A stretch of 64,000 nt of DNA from the NCBI GenBank assembly GCA_018609055.1, contig JABAYJ010000007.1, forward strand, positions 1-64,000. The letters run 5' to 3'. Shown in pieces: positions 42,955 to 52,571 of this stretch. The notes beneath the pieces were generated by a model. That model was not told the origin of the DNA. It saw nothing but the letters and a program-made list of their open reading frames with translations, and ran no database searches. Positions within the stretch are counted from its first letter, which is position 1; every line of letters begins with the position of its first letter. The DNA comes from Flavobacteriales bacterium. Its GTDB lineage: Bacteria; Bacteroidota; Bacteroidia; Flavobacteriales_D; CAJJDF01. The position numbers were made by a program, and so were the translations under genes.

Positions 42955-43344
42955 ATGGCAGATAAAAAAGAAAAAACAAGTTTTACTGATGCCGAGCTAG
43001 AAGAGTTTAGAATTCTTATTGAAGACAAGATAAAAGAAGCTAGAATTGATTTAGAATTACTAAACAATGAGCTTTCTCTTAAAGACGATCACGGTACAAA
43101 CGATACAGGTAGAACATTTAATATGATGGAAGATAGCGCATCAACTTTCTCTAGAGAAATGAATGCACAAAAGGCATCAAGACAAGATAAATTCGTTCAA
43201 AGTTTGGAGAATGCTCTAATGAGAATTAGAAATAAAACTTACGGTGTATGTCGTGTAACTGGAAAGTTGATTAATAAAAAGAGACTAATGTTAGTTCCTC
43301 ACGCTACATTAAGTATTGAAGCTAAGAACCAACAACAATCGTAA
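42955..43344 (+). CDS. DksA/TraR-family protein with degenerate zinc finger
   Basis: A helical hairpin (about 10-90) is followed by the TraR/DksA tail YGVCRVTGKLINKKRLMLVPHATLSIEAK. Only C99 of the four zinc Cys remains; the other sites are Thr, Ser and Ala-type residues. DksA-like proteins enter the RNA polymerase secondary channel to modulate transcription. Zinc-free variants with few Cys exist. It sits between ileS and lspA, a common gene order in Flavobacteriia. Confidence 0.85.
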   Translation: MADKKEKTSFTDAELEEFRILIEDKIKEARIDLELLNNELSLKDDHGTNDTGRTFNMMEDSASTFSREMNAQKASRQDKFVQSLENALMRIRNKTYGVCRVTGKLINKKRLMLVPHATLSIEAKNQQQS

Positions 43345-43348
43345 TTAA

Positions 43349-43981
43349 TTGAAGAAAGTAGCACTCATTACTTTAATTGTTTTAATACTTGATCAAGTAG
43401 TAAAGCTTTATGTCAAATCTACCATGACCATTGGTCAAGATGGATTTGATATATGGTTTTTTAAAGCTTATTTTGTAGAAAATAACGGAATGGCCTTTGG
43501 TCAAGAATTCAATTTCGCTTACGGAAAATTAATCCTTGGAGTATTAAGGATTATTGCAATCACAGCTATATTTATTGGAATCAGAAAATTGATTTCTAGT
43601 AAAGCACCTACAGGATTATTAATAGCTGTTGGCTGTGTATTTGCTGGAGCAATTGGTAATGTTATTGATGGTGCTTTTTATGGGATGATATTTAGTGAAA
43701 GTACTTACTTCGAAGTTGCACAATTTATGCCTCCAGAAGGTGGTTACAGCAGCTTTATGCATGGAAAAGTAGTAGATATGCTTCAGTTTGATGTTTCTTT
43801 ACCTGAATGGTCTCCATTTTGGGCTGGTAAACAAATATTTCCTTTCATCTTTAATATTGCAGATGCTGCTATTTCAATAGGTATTTTTACTATTCTGATA
43901 TGGCACAGAGATTATTTTAGAAAAGAAAAACAACTTCCTTTAGCACCAGAGACCGAAGTAGATTCTTCTGAAGAAGAATAA
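43349..43981 (+). CDS. lspA: Lipoprotein signal peptidase LspA
   Basis: Removes signal peptides from prolipoproteins in the inner membrane (aspartyl protease, globomycin target). Four membrane helices and the motifs ENNGMAFG, GNVIDG, VVDML (D143) and FNIADAAISIG (D172) are present; D143 and D172 form the catalytic pair. The start codon is TTG at 43,349, since no ATG or GTG fits the N-terminal DQVVKLYVK region. An insertion (about 115-140) between the motifs is typical of Bacteroidota. It sits directly after the DksA-like gene. Confidence 0.93.
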   Translation: MKKVALITLIVLILDQVVKLYVKSTMTIGQDGFDIWFFKAYFVENNGMAFGQEFNFAYGKLILGVLRIIAITAIFIGIRKLISSKAPTGLLIAVGCVFAGAIGNVIDGAFYGMIFSESTYFEVAQFMPPEGGYSSFMHGKVVDMLQFDVSLPEWSPFWAGKQIFPFIFNIADAAISIGIFTILIWHRDYFRKEKQLPLAPETEVDSSEEE

Positions 43982-44036
43982 ACCAAATTTATTTTTGGGC
44001 CAACAATTTAACATCCTTTGTATTCATTAAACTATT

Positions 44037-45473
44037 ATGACACTACTAAGTATTTTACCCATTAAACCTGAATATCTATTAATAATTGGTGGTTCACTAA
44101 TTATAATAATCAGTTTTGTATTCAATTTTATTTCTAAAAAAACCAACATTCCAAGTGTTTTAATGTTGATGGTGCTAGGTGTGGCAATTCAGTATTTAGT
44201 TCCAGACATTAAGGATAACCCTTTGATTCAAAAATCATTAATCATAGTAGGTAAGGTAGGTTTAATACTTATCGTACTAGAAGCTGCATTAGATTTAAAA
44301 TTAAGTAAAGATAAAATAGGTCTAATAATTCGTTCGTTTTTAGTTGCTCTGTTAGCTCTCGGGTTTAGTTCGGTTTTAATAGCTTTTTGTATTCAAGGGT
44401 TTTTAGGTGCGGATTTTTACAAATCATTAGTTTATGCTGTTCCTCTATCAATTATGAGTAGTGCCATCATAATACCAAGTGTTACCACTTTAGCCGAAGA
44501 AAAAAAAGAGTTCATGATTTATGAGAGTACCTTTTCGGATATTCTTGGAATTATTTTCTTTCAATTTCTTACTGCTCCCAATGAATTTGAAACAACTCAA
44601 GATGTAATCGTAGGAGTTAGCACCAATATTGGAATTACTATTTTGGTAGCTGTAGTGTTCAGTTACATAGCCGTTTGGATTTTTAATAAGCTTACAAGTC
44701 ATGTTAAATTATTCCTTGTAATATCTATACTTACTTTGATGTATGGTATTGGATCAGTCTATCATTTATCCTCATTAATTATTATCCTTTTCTTTGGAAT
44801 AATCCTTAATAATGTAGAGTTGTTTTTTAGAGGCCCTCTTAAAAAATTAATGGATAAGGATAAGCTAAAGCCAGTGTTTCATGAGTTCCATATTATTACA
44901 TTAGAGTCCGCATTCTTTTTAAGAACGTTCTTTTTCGTGATGTTTGGTATTACAATATCACTTATTAGTTTGGTCGATTTACAAGTTGCTATTCAAAGTA
45001 TTGTTTTCGTAGCAATCCTTTATGTTGTTCGTTTTCTAACGTTTAAAGTTATTCTTTGGAACAAAGAAATCGTTCCTCAATTATGGATTGCCCCAAGAGG
45101 ATTAATTACCGTTTTATTATTCTACACTATTCCAAATGGTTTTGAAAATGGAGTTTATGACCCATTGAGAGACTTAACTATTGGTAATTTTGATTCTGGT
45201 GTTTTGCTTTATACAATACTAATAACGAGTCTTGTAATGACATTAGCACTTATTAAAGCTAAAGGGAAAAAGATATCTGATGTAATAATTAAAGACTTAA
45301 ACTTTAATTTTATCGAAGATGGAATGGAAGAAGAGATGGAAGATGAAATAAGAGAATATCACGAATCTGAATTGGGTATTAATCAAGAAGAGGAAAATTC
45401 TATTGAGGACATCAATTCATCTGAGCCAGAAGATATTATTGGCGATATTGAAAATGAGCAAGAACCTCAGTAA
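44037..45473 (+). CDS. Cation/proton antiporter (CPA family), 478 aa
   Basis: About twelve hydrophobic segments span residues 10-420 with the order and short loops of CPA-type sodium or potassium/proton exchangers (NhaP-like). A long acidic tail (about 425-478, rich in Glu and Asp) may be a cytoplasmic regulatory segment. The ion specificity cannot be told. It has its own 55-base leader after lspA and may be transcribed separately. Confidence 0.8.
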   Translation: MTLLSILPIKPEYLLIIGGSLIIIISFVFNFISKKTNIPSVLMLMVLGVAIQYLVPDIKDNPLIQKSLIIVGKVGLILIVLEAALDLKLSKDKIGLIIRSFLVALLALGFSSVLIAFCIQGFLGADFYKSLVYAVPLSIMSSAIIIPSVTTLAEEKKEFMIYESTFSDILGIIFFQFLTAPNEFETTQDVIVGVSTNIGITILVAVVFSYIAVWIFNKLTSHVKLFLVISILTLMYGIGSVYHLSSLIIILFFGIILNNVELFFRGPLKKLMDKDKLKPVFHEFHIITLESAFFLRTFFFVMFGITISLISLVDLQVAIQSIVFVAILYVVRFLTFKVILWNKEIVPQLWIAPRGLITVLLFYTIPNGFENGVYDPLRDLTIGNFDSGVLLYTILITSLVMTLALIKAKGKKISDVIIKDLNFNFIEDGMEEEMEDEIREYHESELGINQEEENSIEDINSSEPEDIIGDIENEQEPQ

Positions 45474-45509
45474 ATTTAGTTCTTTAAGTGAGTGTAGTTT
45501 AAACTAGTC

Positions 45510-46418
45510 TTATTTTTTTGCTATTCTTTTTTGTTCCTCTTTCTTTACAATAATAACCCCTACAATTATTAAGGAAGCAAAGCAAATTCCCCAAGTTATT
45601 GGTTCTTTAAAATATACTCCCCAAAGTATTGCTACAATTGGAATTAAGTAAGTTACAGAAGAAGCAAATATTGAAGTTGTCATTTTAATTAATTGATTAA
45701 AAATAACCAATGCAAAGGTAGTTCCTACAACAGCCAATACTGTCGTTAATACAAATGCTTGAGAGTAAACGGGATCTCCAATTTTCGCCAAAACATCTGA
45801 GTAACCAAAAAGATAAACTGCACATATAGGAAGCATAAACGCTAATGATATAGCTGTTATAGACATGGAAGAAATATGGCTCAGTTTATTTTTAATAATA
45901 TTAAGACTAAACGCATAACACATAGTTGCTATGATTACCAAGAACGAAGGATAGATTTGAATTGATTCTAAATCTTGAGAGTTGAAAACAATAAGTAATA
46001 TGGTTCCAACCAAGCCAACTAGAACTCCTCCAATAGCTTTTAACGATATTTTGTGACCAAATACATAAGATGCAACTAATACAGAAAATATTGGCACAAG
46101 CGAGTTAAGAATACCTGTGGATGAACTCGAAAGAGTTTTTTCGGCATTGGTAAATAAAAATGCTGGAATAAGATTACCCAAAAGCCCAACAAGGATAAGA
46201 GAAACCCAATCTTTACTGAAAGCAATTTTGATTTCTTTGAAGAAAACAAAAATCAACACAATTCCCGAAATAAAAATCCTTAATGCTGCCACCTCATTGG
46301 CTGTTAATAGCTCATTGCCATTAGTATCAAACATTGATTTCTTCATCAAAATAAAGGAACTTCCCCAGATAAGGGCAAGTGAAATAAGTAATATCCAACT
46401 CTTAGTTTTGGAGTTCAT
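45510..46418 (-). CDS. EamA/DMT-family transporter, 302 aa
   Basis: Ten hydrophobic segments and the tandem EamA repeat (LIWGSSFILMKKS near the start; GGVLVGLVGTILL in the middle) are visible. These inner-membrane exporters move small metabolites such as amino acids, but the substrate is not predictable. The ATG at 46,418 starts a clean first helix. It converges with the antiporter gene (36 bases between stops). Confidence 0.88.
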   Translation of the reverse strand: MNSKTKSWILLISLALIWGSSFILMKKSMFDTNGNELLTANEVAALRIFISGIVLIFVFFKEIKIAFSKDWVSLILVGLLGNLIPAFLFTNAEKTLSSSSTGILNSLVPIFSVLVASYVFGHKISLKAIGGVLVGLVGTILLIVFNSQDLESIQIYPSFLVIIATMCYAFSLNIIKNKLSHISSMSITAISLAFMLPICAVYLFGYSDVLAKIGDPVYSQAFVLTTVLAVVGTTFALVIFNQLIKMTTSIFASSVTYLIPIVAILWGVYFKEPITWGICFASLIIVGVIIVKKEEQKRIAKK

Positions 46419-46450
46419 AGCAATGATTTAAGTGTTGGTAAATTGACTTG

Positions 46451-46903
46451 TTATCTTATTCTATCCATAGATTTAATAAGCTTTTCGTCACTTTTTATAG
46501 CTCTATTTGCCAAAAACAAACACACTAAAGAGGTAAGTGGTAGAAACATTCCAATACCATAATGAATGTTCTCTTCTTCTAGTTTTAATCCCTCTTCGAT
46601 ATTATTAAAGTTGAGAAAAATAAAAACTATTAAGACAATGATAGACAGATAGTTAATCATGTTTAACTTTAATTGTGTCTTTCTGTTTTTGAAAGACATG
46701 ATAGCAACAAATGCAAGAATAACAGAGATGAATACATTGAAAATGACAGGAAAGAACATGAACTTACCAGTAAAATTTAATCCTGAAGCATTAAATACTC
46801 CATCAACACCAGAAATATCATAAGTGCAAAACGAAAGAAAAAATGTAAGAGCAATGCATATTGCAGATATTACTAGGTATACGGTTTGAATTCTCTGTAT
46901 CAT
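46451..46903 (-). CDS. DUF4293 family membrane protein, 150 aa
   Basis: Four membrane helices (about 8-28, 48-70, 82-100, 118-138) with the family start MIQRIQTVYLVISAI. It commonly lies beside rho in Bacteroidota, as here (divergent, 186 bases apart). Function unknown. Confidence 0.85.
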   Translation of the reverse strand: MIQRIQTVYLVISAICIALTFFLSFCTYDISGVDGVFNASGLNFTGKFMFFPVIFNVFISVILAFVAIMSFKNRKTQLKLNMINYLSIIVLIVFIFLNFNNIEEGLKLEEENIHYGIGMFLPLTSLVCLFLANRAIKSDEKLIKSMDRIR

Positions 46904-47089
46904 TTGTTAGTTTTTTGCTAAATTAGAAAAAATAGTCGTATAATTGTACGGAAGAAAAATATAGATTCTATTTTTTCTTATTTCTAATAAAAAATTCTTT
47001 TTATTAATTAATCAAAACTAAATCTTGGCAAACGCCATGTTATTATTTTTAAAACATCTTAAATAATACTATTATACCATTAACAACAT

Positions 47090-48805
47090 ATGTACGACAT
47101 TAATGAATTATCAGGGAAGTTACTTCCTGAGCTAAAAGAGATTGCTCAAAAGTTAAACATCAAAAAATTAAATCTTAAAAAACAGGATTTGATTTACAAA
47201 ATATTAGATGAACAGGCAGTTAAGCCTATTACAATATTAAAAGAAGAAAAGCCTAAAGCAGAAAAGCCAGCTACCGAAACAAAAGAGTCTGCTCCTAAGC
47301 CAGCAAGAAAGCCAAGAGCTCCTAAAGCTGAAAAAAAGGAAGTTAGTGCTGAAGAAACTAAAGAGGTTTCTGAAGAAAAATCGGAAGACAGAGCGAAAGC
47401 TAAACCTGCTGCTAGAAAAGCAAAGCAAAAGACATATCCAGATGATTACGTGCCAACTAAGGCTGATTTAAATAATCCTAACAATCCTTATTACAAAGGG
47501 AATAAGGACAGTGCTAAACCAAGTAACGAAGGAAACAAAAACACGAAAAAAGAATCTTCTAATAACGAAAGAGCATCAAGAGATAACTCGAGTAGTGATA
47601 ACAAAAGAGAAAGTAGTAGAGAAAACATCAGAGGTAACGGTAGCCCAAGAAAAAATACTAAGCCAGGAGAAGAGCACGGATATAATTTTGATGGATTAAT
47701 CAAAATGGAAGGTGTATTGGAATTGGCAAATGACGGTTTTGGATTCTTAAGATCATCTGATTACAACTACTTAAGTTCACCAGATGATGTGTATGTATCT
47801 AACTCACAAGTAAAGTTATTTGGATTAAAAACTGGAGATACTGTTTACGGAACTATTCGTCCACCAAGAACTGGAGAAAAGTATTTTCCATTATTGAGTA
47901 TTGATAAAGTGAATGGGAGGGAACCTGCTTATATTAGAGACAGAATACCTTTTGAACATTTAACTCCTTTGTTTCCAGATGAAAAATTAAACATTACTGG
48001 ACACTCTAAAGAAACTATGTCTACAAGAGTGATGGATTTGTTTTCGCCAATTGGTAAAGGACAAAGAGGAATGATTGTAGCACAGCCAAAAACTGGTAAA
48101 ACAGTATTGCTTAAAGATATTGCAAATGCAATTGCTGAGAATCATCCTGAGGTTTACTTAATCATTTTATTGATTGATGAAAGACCTGAAGAGGTAACAG
48201 ATATGGCAAGAAACGTAAATGCAGAAGTTGTTTCTTCTACATTTGATGAGCCAGCAGAAAGACACGTAAAAGTGGCTAACATTGTGCTTGAAAAAGCAAA
48301 AAGAATGGTAGAATGTGGTCATGATGTATGTATCCTTTTAGATTCAATCACAAGATTGGCAAGAGCTTACAACACGGTTTCGCCTTCATCAGGAAAAGTA
48401 CTTTCTGGAGGTGTAGATGCTAATGCGCTTCACAAACCAAAAAGATTTTTTGGAGCTGCACGTAAGATAGAAAATGGAGGTTCATTATCTATCATTGCAA
48501 CAGCACTTACTGATACAGGTTCTAAAATGGATGAAGTTATCTTTGAGGAATTCAAAGGAACTGGTAACATGGAACTACAATTGGATAGAAAAATTGCAAA
48601 CAGAAGAATTTACCCAGCAATAGATATTACAGCTTCTGGAACGAGAAGAGAAGATTTATTAATGAGTAAAGAAGCATTACAGAGAATGTGGATTATGCGT
48701 AAGTATCTTGCAGATATGAATCCTATTGAAGCAATGGAATTCATGAAAGATAGAATGAAAAATACTAAAACAAACGAGGAGTTTTTAGCCTCAATGAATG
48801 GATAA
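47090..48805 (+). CDS. rho: Transcription termination factor Rho with disordered insertion
   Basis: An RNA-dependent ATPase/helicase hexamer that ends transcription. Residues 1-45 are the N-terminal helical (SAP-like) module. About 46-200 form a low-complexity, Lys/Glu/Ser/Asn-rich insertion. The RNA-binding OB domain starts near 205 ([15 protein letters not shown]). Walker A is AQPKTGKT (331-338), and the Q/R-loop region ends with [10 protein letters not shown]. The insertion matches the intrinsically disordered region known from Bacteroides Rho, which has been reported to drive phase separation. Length 571 reflects the insertion. The leader of 187 bases contains no gene. Confidence 0.97.
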   Translation: MYDINELSGKLLPELKEIAQKLNIKKLNLKKQDLIYKILDEQAVKPITILKEEKPKAEKPATETKESAPKPARKPRAPKAEKKEVSAEETKEVSEEKSEDRAKAKPAARKAKQKTYPDDYVPTKADLNNPNNPYYKGNKDSAKPSNEGNKNTKKESSNNERASRDNSSSDNKRESSRENIRGNGSPRKNTKPGEEHGYNFDGLIKMEGVLELANDGFGFLRSSDYNYLSSPDDVYVSNSQVKLFGLKTGDTVYGTIRPPRTGEKYFPLLSIDKVNGREPAYIRDRIPFEHLTPLFPDEKLNITGHSKETMSTRVMDLFSPIGKGQRGMIVAQPKTGKTVLLKDIANAIAENHPEVYLIILLIDERPEEVTDMARNVNAEVVSSTFDEPAERHVKVANIVLEKAKRMVECGHDVCILLDSITRLARAYNTVSPSSGKVLSGGVDANALHKPKRFFGAARKIENGGSLSIIATALTDTGSKMDEVIFEEFKGTGNMELQLDRKIANRRIYPAIDITASGTRREDLLMSKEALQRMWIMRKYLADMNPIEAMEFMKDRMKNTKTNEEFLASMNG

Positions 48806-48809
48806 TAGA

Positions 48810-49352
48810 ATGAAGAAAAAAGTTTCACTACCTATTTCAATAGCAGCAGTTTGGATGTTAATCCAACTGCTGCTTTTTACATTAAAAGTACCGCATCATT
48901 TTAAAATTGGGATTTATTTTAATCTCTTTTTTATTTTGGCGGTTATAGTATTAACCCTTTACCTTCAAGTGAAAAGAGAAAAGGAGTTTCATACTTTTGC
49001 AACAAACTTTAAAAACTGTTTAAAGAGTTCTGGTAAGTATATCTTACTTATTCTTGTCTTTCTATTTGCCTATTTTAAGTTCATTAATCCTCAGTTTTTG
49101 AATGGATTGAAAGAGCAAAGAATTGAAATGATTGAATCGCAAGAAAAGGATTGGCCAAGCATACAAGCTAATAATGATTTTTATAAAAACACTTCTTTTG
49201 AGGAGTATTACGAAAAAGCGAAATCAAGTGCCGAGATACTAAGTTCGGTATCGCTTAACATGAGTTTTTACTTTCTTGGATTATTTTTTATGTCAGTATT
49301 TTATTCGGTTGCAGTCCCATTATTTTATAAAAAGATAGTGCTAAGGATATAA
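48810..49352 (+). CDS. DUF4199-like membrane protein, 180 aa
   Basis: Four hydrophobic segments (about 5-25, 30-50, 70-88 and 150-175) with a charged central region. The ATG at 48,810 (MKKKVSLPIS) lies after the rho stop; an ATG at 48,798 overlaps the rho end by 8 bases. It is similar in layout to DUF4199 proteins of Bacteroidota. It is followed by a strong terminator at 49,375. Function unknown. Confidence 0.65.
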   Translation: MKKKVSLPISIAAVWMLIQLLLFTLKVPHHFKIGIYFNLFFILAVIVLTLYLQVKREKEFHTFATNFKNCLKSSGKYILLILVFLFAYFKFINPQFLNGLKEQRIEMIESQEKDWPSIQANNDFYKNTSFEEYYEKAKSSAEILSSVSLNMSFYFLGLFFMSVFYSVAVPLFYKKIVLRI

Positions 49353-49374
49353 CTTTAATAGAATCTATTAAATT

Positions 49375-49410
49375 AAAAAAGCCATTGAATTAATTTTCAA
49401 TGGCTTTTTT
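49375..49410 (+). terminator. Bidirectional terminator
   Basis: AAGCCATTGAA and TTCAATGGCTT form the stem, flanked by an A-run and a T-run. It can end both the rho-side transcript and the minus-strand surface-protein gene that stops at 49,429. Confidence 0.9.
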
Positions 49411-49428
49411 AATTTATATAAGGTTAAT

Positions 49429-50958
49429 TTATTCCTTAATAAATTTAGAGTTTACTATTCCATTATTAGTAATTATTCTTGTAATGTATGCTCCAGAAGG
49501 AATAGTTGTGATATCAATGTTAGAATTGTTACTAGTATTAACTAAAATAACTTTTCCAGTAACATCCATAATTTCAACAGAAACAATATTAGAATTACTT
49601 GTTACCTTAATAAAATCATTTGCAGGATTAGGAAATATTGAAGCAGTAGCTTTATTAACCTCAACAATACTACTTGTATTTCTTATAACGTTAACACAAT
49701 CAGTTGTGTCCGAACAATTTCCTTTGGTAACAATACAAGCATAATCTCCAGTATAATTAGGTGTGTAATTTCGAGTTGTTGCTCCAGATATTGGTGTATT
49801 TCCTTGATTACAATCTATCCATTGGTGACTTGCCCAAGTATCCATTGATATAAGTTGAATTCCATTTTTTCGAACAGAATCATCTATTGAAGTTATAACT
49901 AAATTATACGCTATAAGACTGTCACATCCTACGGAAGTAGAAAGTGTATCGTAATAAGTACCTGAGCTTGTAATAACATTTCCTAATTGAGTTGTGTATG
50001 AAATACACCCTGAATCGGATATTGTTTGAGTAATTATTGAAGAGGTTACAGTTATGTCATATTTTACCATACTATCACAACTCACAGAGTTAACTAAAGT
50101 ATCATAGTATATACCAGTTGCTGAAAATACTTTTCCGCTTGGAGAAGTAAAAGTTCTGCAAGTAGAAATTGAATTGATACTTTTACTAAGACCTGGAGTT
50201 AAGGCTGGACCAGTAGAATAGTTTCTTGTAGATCCAGTAAGTAAAAATCCAATTAAAGTACCATCTTGATTTCCAGCATAGTTAATAGCGGTAGTGTTTC
50301 CAGTATTGATTCCTCCAGCTATTCCTTCATTAAATTTGTAATAAGCAGTTAATCCTGCAGGCAAAGTGCAGTATTCATCATTTCGTTCGCTTCCTACTTG
50401 TGCTAGAGTTCTAGCATAGTTGTAAAATCTCACTTCATCAATTTCTCCTCTAAACCCTCCAGCTCCATCAATTCTTTTACCAATTCTAAAATCAACTACA
50501 GAACCTATATTAGTAGTAACCGATAGGTTTCCTGCTACATCCAATACACTATCAACATATAAACTATATTTATTAGTAGCAGAAGGATCATAAACTACAG
50601 CAACATGATGCCAGTTTCCATCATTTACAGCTATAGTTCCGCTTAGTCCATTTCCACCAACTTCTAATCTTATAGCATTTGACCATAAGATGTTAAATGT
50701 AAAACGCCCACCTGTTACAAAGGATCCATAATCCGCAATTACTCCTTGTTTACCTCCATTAGATGGGTTAAAATTTGAGGTAGTTTTTATCCAAGCCTCA
50801 ATTGTTCTGGCTTGAGTTCCTCCAGAAATTCCAGGGTATGTAGTTTGTACGTGAGTAGCTAAACTATCAAAGTGTAAAGCAGTATTCTGCGAAAATATAG
50901 TAGTTGATAATAAGAATGATATTATCACAATTACCAATAAGCGTTTGTTATTTAACAT
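49429..50958 (-). CDS. LamG-domain surface protein with T9SS sorting domain (paralog 1)
   Basis: A signal peptide (MLNNKRLLVIVIISFLLSTTIFSQ) precedes a LamG/concanavalin-like domain (about 25-200, with FRIGKRIDGAGGFRGEIDEVRFYNYARTL). Two repeats built on TYYDTL-like strings and CDS pairs follow, then an Ig-like segment (WIDCNQGNTPISGATTRNYTP) and a type A C-terminal sorting domain (IFPNPANDFIKV, ITRIITNNGIVNSKFIKE). The product is probably secreted by T9SS and anchored to the surface, with a carbohydrate- or ligand-binding role. It is one of three paralogs in this region. Confidence 0.85.
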   Translation of the reverse strand: MLNNKRLLVIVIISFLLSTTIFSQNTALHFDSLATHVQTTYPGISGGTQARTIEAWIKTTSNFNPSNGGKQGVIADYGSFVTGGRFTFNILWSNAIRLEVGGNGLSGTIAVNDGNWHHVAVVYDPSATNKYSLYVDSVLDVAGNLSVTTNIGSVVDFRIGKRIDGAGGFRGEIDEVRFYNYARTLAQVGSERNDEYCTLPAGLTAYYKFNEGIAGGINTGNTTAINYAGNQDGTLIGFLLTGSTRNYSTGPALTPGLSKSINSISTCRTFTSPSGKVFSATGIYYDTLVNSVSCDSMVKYDITVTSSIITQTISDSGCISYTTQLGNVITSSGTYYDTLSTSVGCDSLIAYNLVITSIDDSVRKNGIQLISMDTWASHQWIDCNQGNTPISGATTRNYTPNYTGDYACIVTKGNCSDTTDCVNVIRNTSSIVEVNKATASIFPNPANDFIKVTSNSNIVSVEIMDVTGKVILVNTSNNSNIDITTIPSGAYITRIITNNGIVNSKFIKE

Positions 50959-50969
50959 GTTTGTTTTAT

Positions 50970-52496
50970 TTATTGTTTTACGAATTTAGTAAAGCTTCTT
51001 TTATTTTTATCTTCTATTTCAAGAAAATAGACTCCATTATCTAATTCCGAAATATTTATATTGGAATTCGTTAAGCTACTTTTATCAATTAGCTGTCCAT
51101 TAACTGAGTAAATCGTGTAAGTTGCCTGATTAAAGTCTCCCACGATTTGTATTAAAGAAGTTGCAGGATTAGGATAAACCTCTAGATTTTGAATAGAATT
51201 ATTTTCAATAGAAGTTAAAGTAATATTTACGCAATCAGAAGTATCAACACAAATTCCTCTTTTTACAATTACAGCATAATCACCTGCTTTTGTGGCTACA
51301 TAAAATCTTCCTGTTGCTCCAGAAATTGGTGCATAGTTACTATCGCATCTTACCCATTGGTGATCCGCCCAAGTATCGAAAGATGTTATTCTTCCACCAA
51401 CACGAAAAACAGAATCATCTACAGCACCTGAAATTGTAATGTTATATCTAATTGTGGTATCACATACCGAAGCATTAGAAACTGTATCGTAGTAAGTTCC
51501 TGTGCTTGAAATAACAGTTCCCATTGGTGTAACATAAGTTATACATCCAGAATCTGTAACCGTATTACTAATAATAGCAGGAGGAAAAGTAATTACATAT
51601 CCAATTAAACTATCGCAAGGAGTTGAACTTGGGAGAGTATCATAATAAGTTCCTGGAGTTGTAATTATTCTTCCATCAGGCATTGTGTATGAGCCACATG
51701 CCGAAATATTATTAGAACTTACAACAGCTCCTGGAGTTAGTGTTTGTCCAGTAACCCAATTTGATGTAGAACCAGTTAAAGCAAAGTTAGTCAGTGTCCC
51801 TGTATTTACATTTCCAGATAAATCAGTTACCGTTGTAATAGAAGTATTTGTTCCAGAAGCGATTCCATGGTTAAAAGTGTAATAAGCTTTTACACTAGAA
51901 GGGATTACGCACAATTCATTATTCATGTTAGCAGCTATTTCATCTTTAGTTCTAGTAATATTCCAAATTCTTACTTCGTCTATTTTTCCAGGAAAATTTC
52001 TACTACCTGCATAAATTGGAGCATAACCAATTCCTAGGCTACTAGTAGAATTTACAATTAAAATAGATTTTGCCAAAGAATCTACAATTACACCATTAAG
52101 GTAAATTCTCATCCAAGTTCCATCATAAGTACCTGCTACATGTTGCCATGTATTAAGAGTTAATATATTGGTAACCGAAGTTATTTCGTTCCAAGGACCA
52201 GGTCCACTTCCTATGTTAAAATTTAACTTTCCACCCGAACCACATCTCAACATATATCCACCACCAGCTAAAGATTCTTTATTTATAATATTTCCTTGCC
52301 ATATTTGACTTTTCCAAGAAGTAGGATAAATCCAAGCTTCTAATGTTAATGTTGTTCCAGTAATTTGAACAGAAGTATTATTACCACAATCTACTTGGTC
52401 ATTAGTTCCGTCAAAACTTATAGAATTTTGGGAGAAACTTGATAATGATGTCATTATAAAGAATAAAACAGCTGCAAAAACGTAGATTTTTTTCAT
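50970..52496 (-). CDS. LamG-domain surface protein with T9SS sorting domain (paralog 2)
   Basis: The start at 52,496 gives MKKIYVFAAVLFFIMTSLSSFSQ, a good signal peptide; an upstream in-frame start at 52,529 is unlikely. The domain order is the same as in its neighbour: LamG (IDEVRIWNITRTKDEI), two TYYDTL-type repeats, a segment WVRCDSNYAPISGATGRFY, and a terminal sorting domain (VYPNPATSLIQI, GVYFLEIEDKNKRSFTKFVKQ). It ends 11 bases upstream of paralog 1, so both are probably co-transcribed. Confidence 0.85.
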   Translation of the reverse strand: MKKIYVFAAVLFFIMTSLSSFSQNSISFDGTNDQVDCGNNTSVQITGTTLTLEAWIYPTSWKSQIWQGNIINKESLAGGGYMLRCGSGGKLNFNIGSGPGPWNEITSVTNILTLNTWQHVAGTYDGTWMRIYLNGVIVDSLAKSILIVNSTSSLGIGYAPIYAGSRNFPGKIDEVRIWNITRTKDEIAANMNNELCVIPSSVKAYYTFNHGIASGTNTSITTVTDLSGNVNTGTLTNFALTGSTSNWVTGQTLTPGAVVSSNNISACGSYTMPDGRIITTPGTYYDTLPSSTPCDSLIGYVITFPPAIISNTVTDSGCITYVTPMGTVISSTGTYYDTVSNASVCDTTIRYNITISGAVDDSVFRVGGRITSFDTWADHQWVRCDSNYAPISGATGRFYVATKAGDYAVIVKRGICVDTSDCVNITLTSIENNSIQNLEVYPNPATSLIQIVGDFNQATYTIYSVNGQLIDKSSLTNSNINISELDNGVYFLEIEDKNKRSFTKFVKQ

Positions 52497-52571
52497 AATT
52501 ATTATTTTAATTGATACTAAAAATAACAATTTTAGACCACTTAAGAGAATGACTTAGTTGTTTTTTAGAGT

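Noticed and set aside
49400..49744. Plus-strand open frame of 114 codons
   Set aside because: It lies wholly opposite the coding region of a clear T9SS surface protein and its translation has no protein-like pattern.
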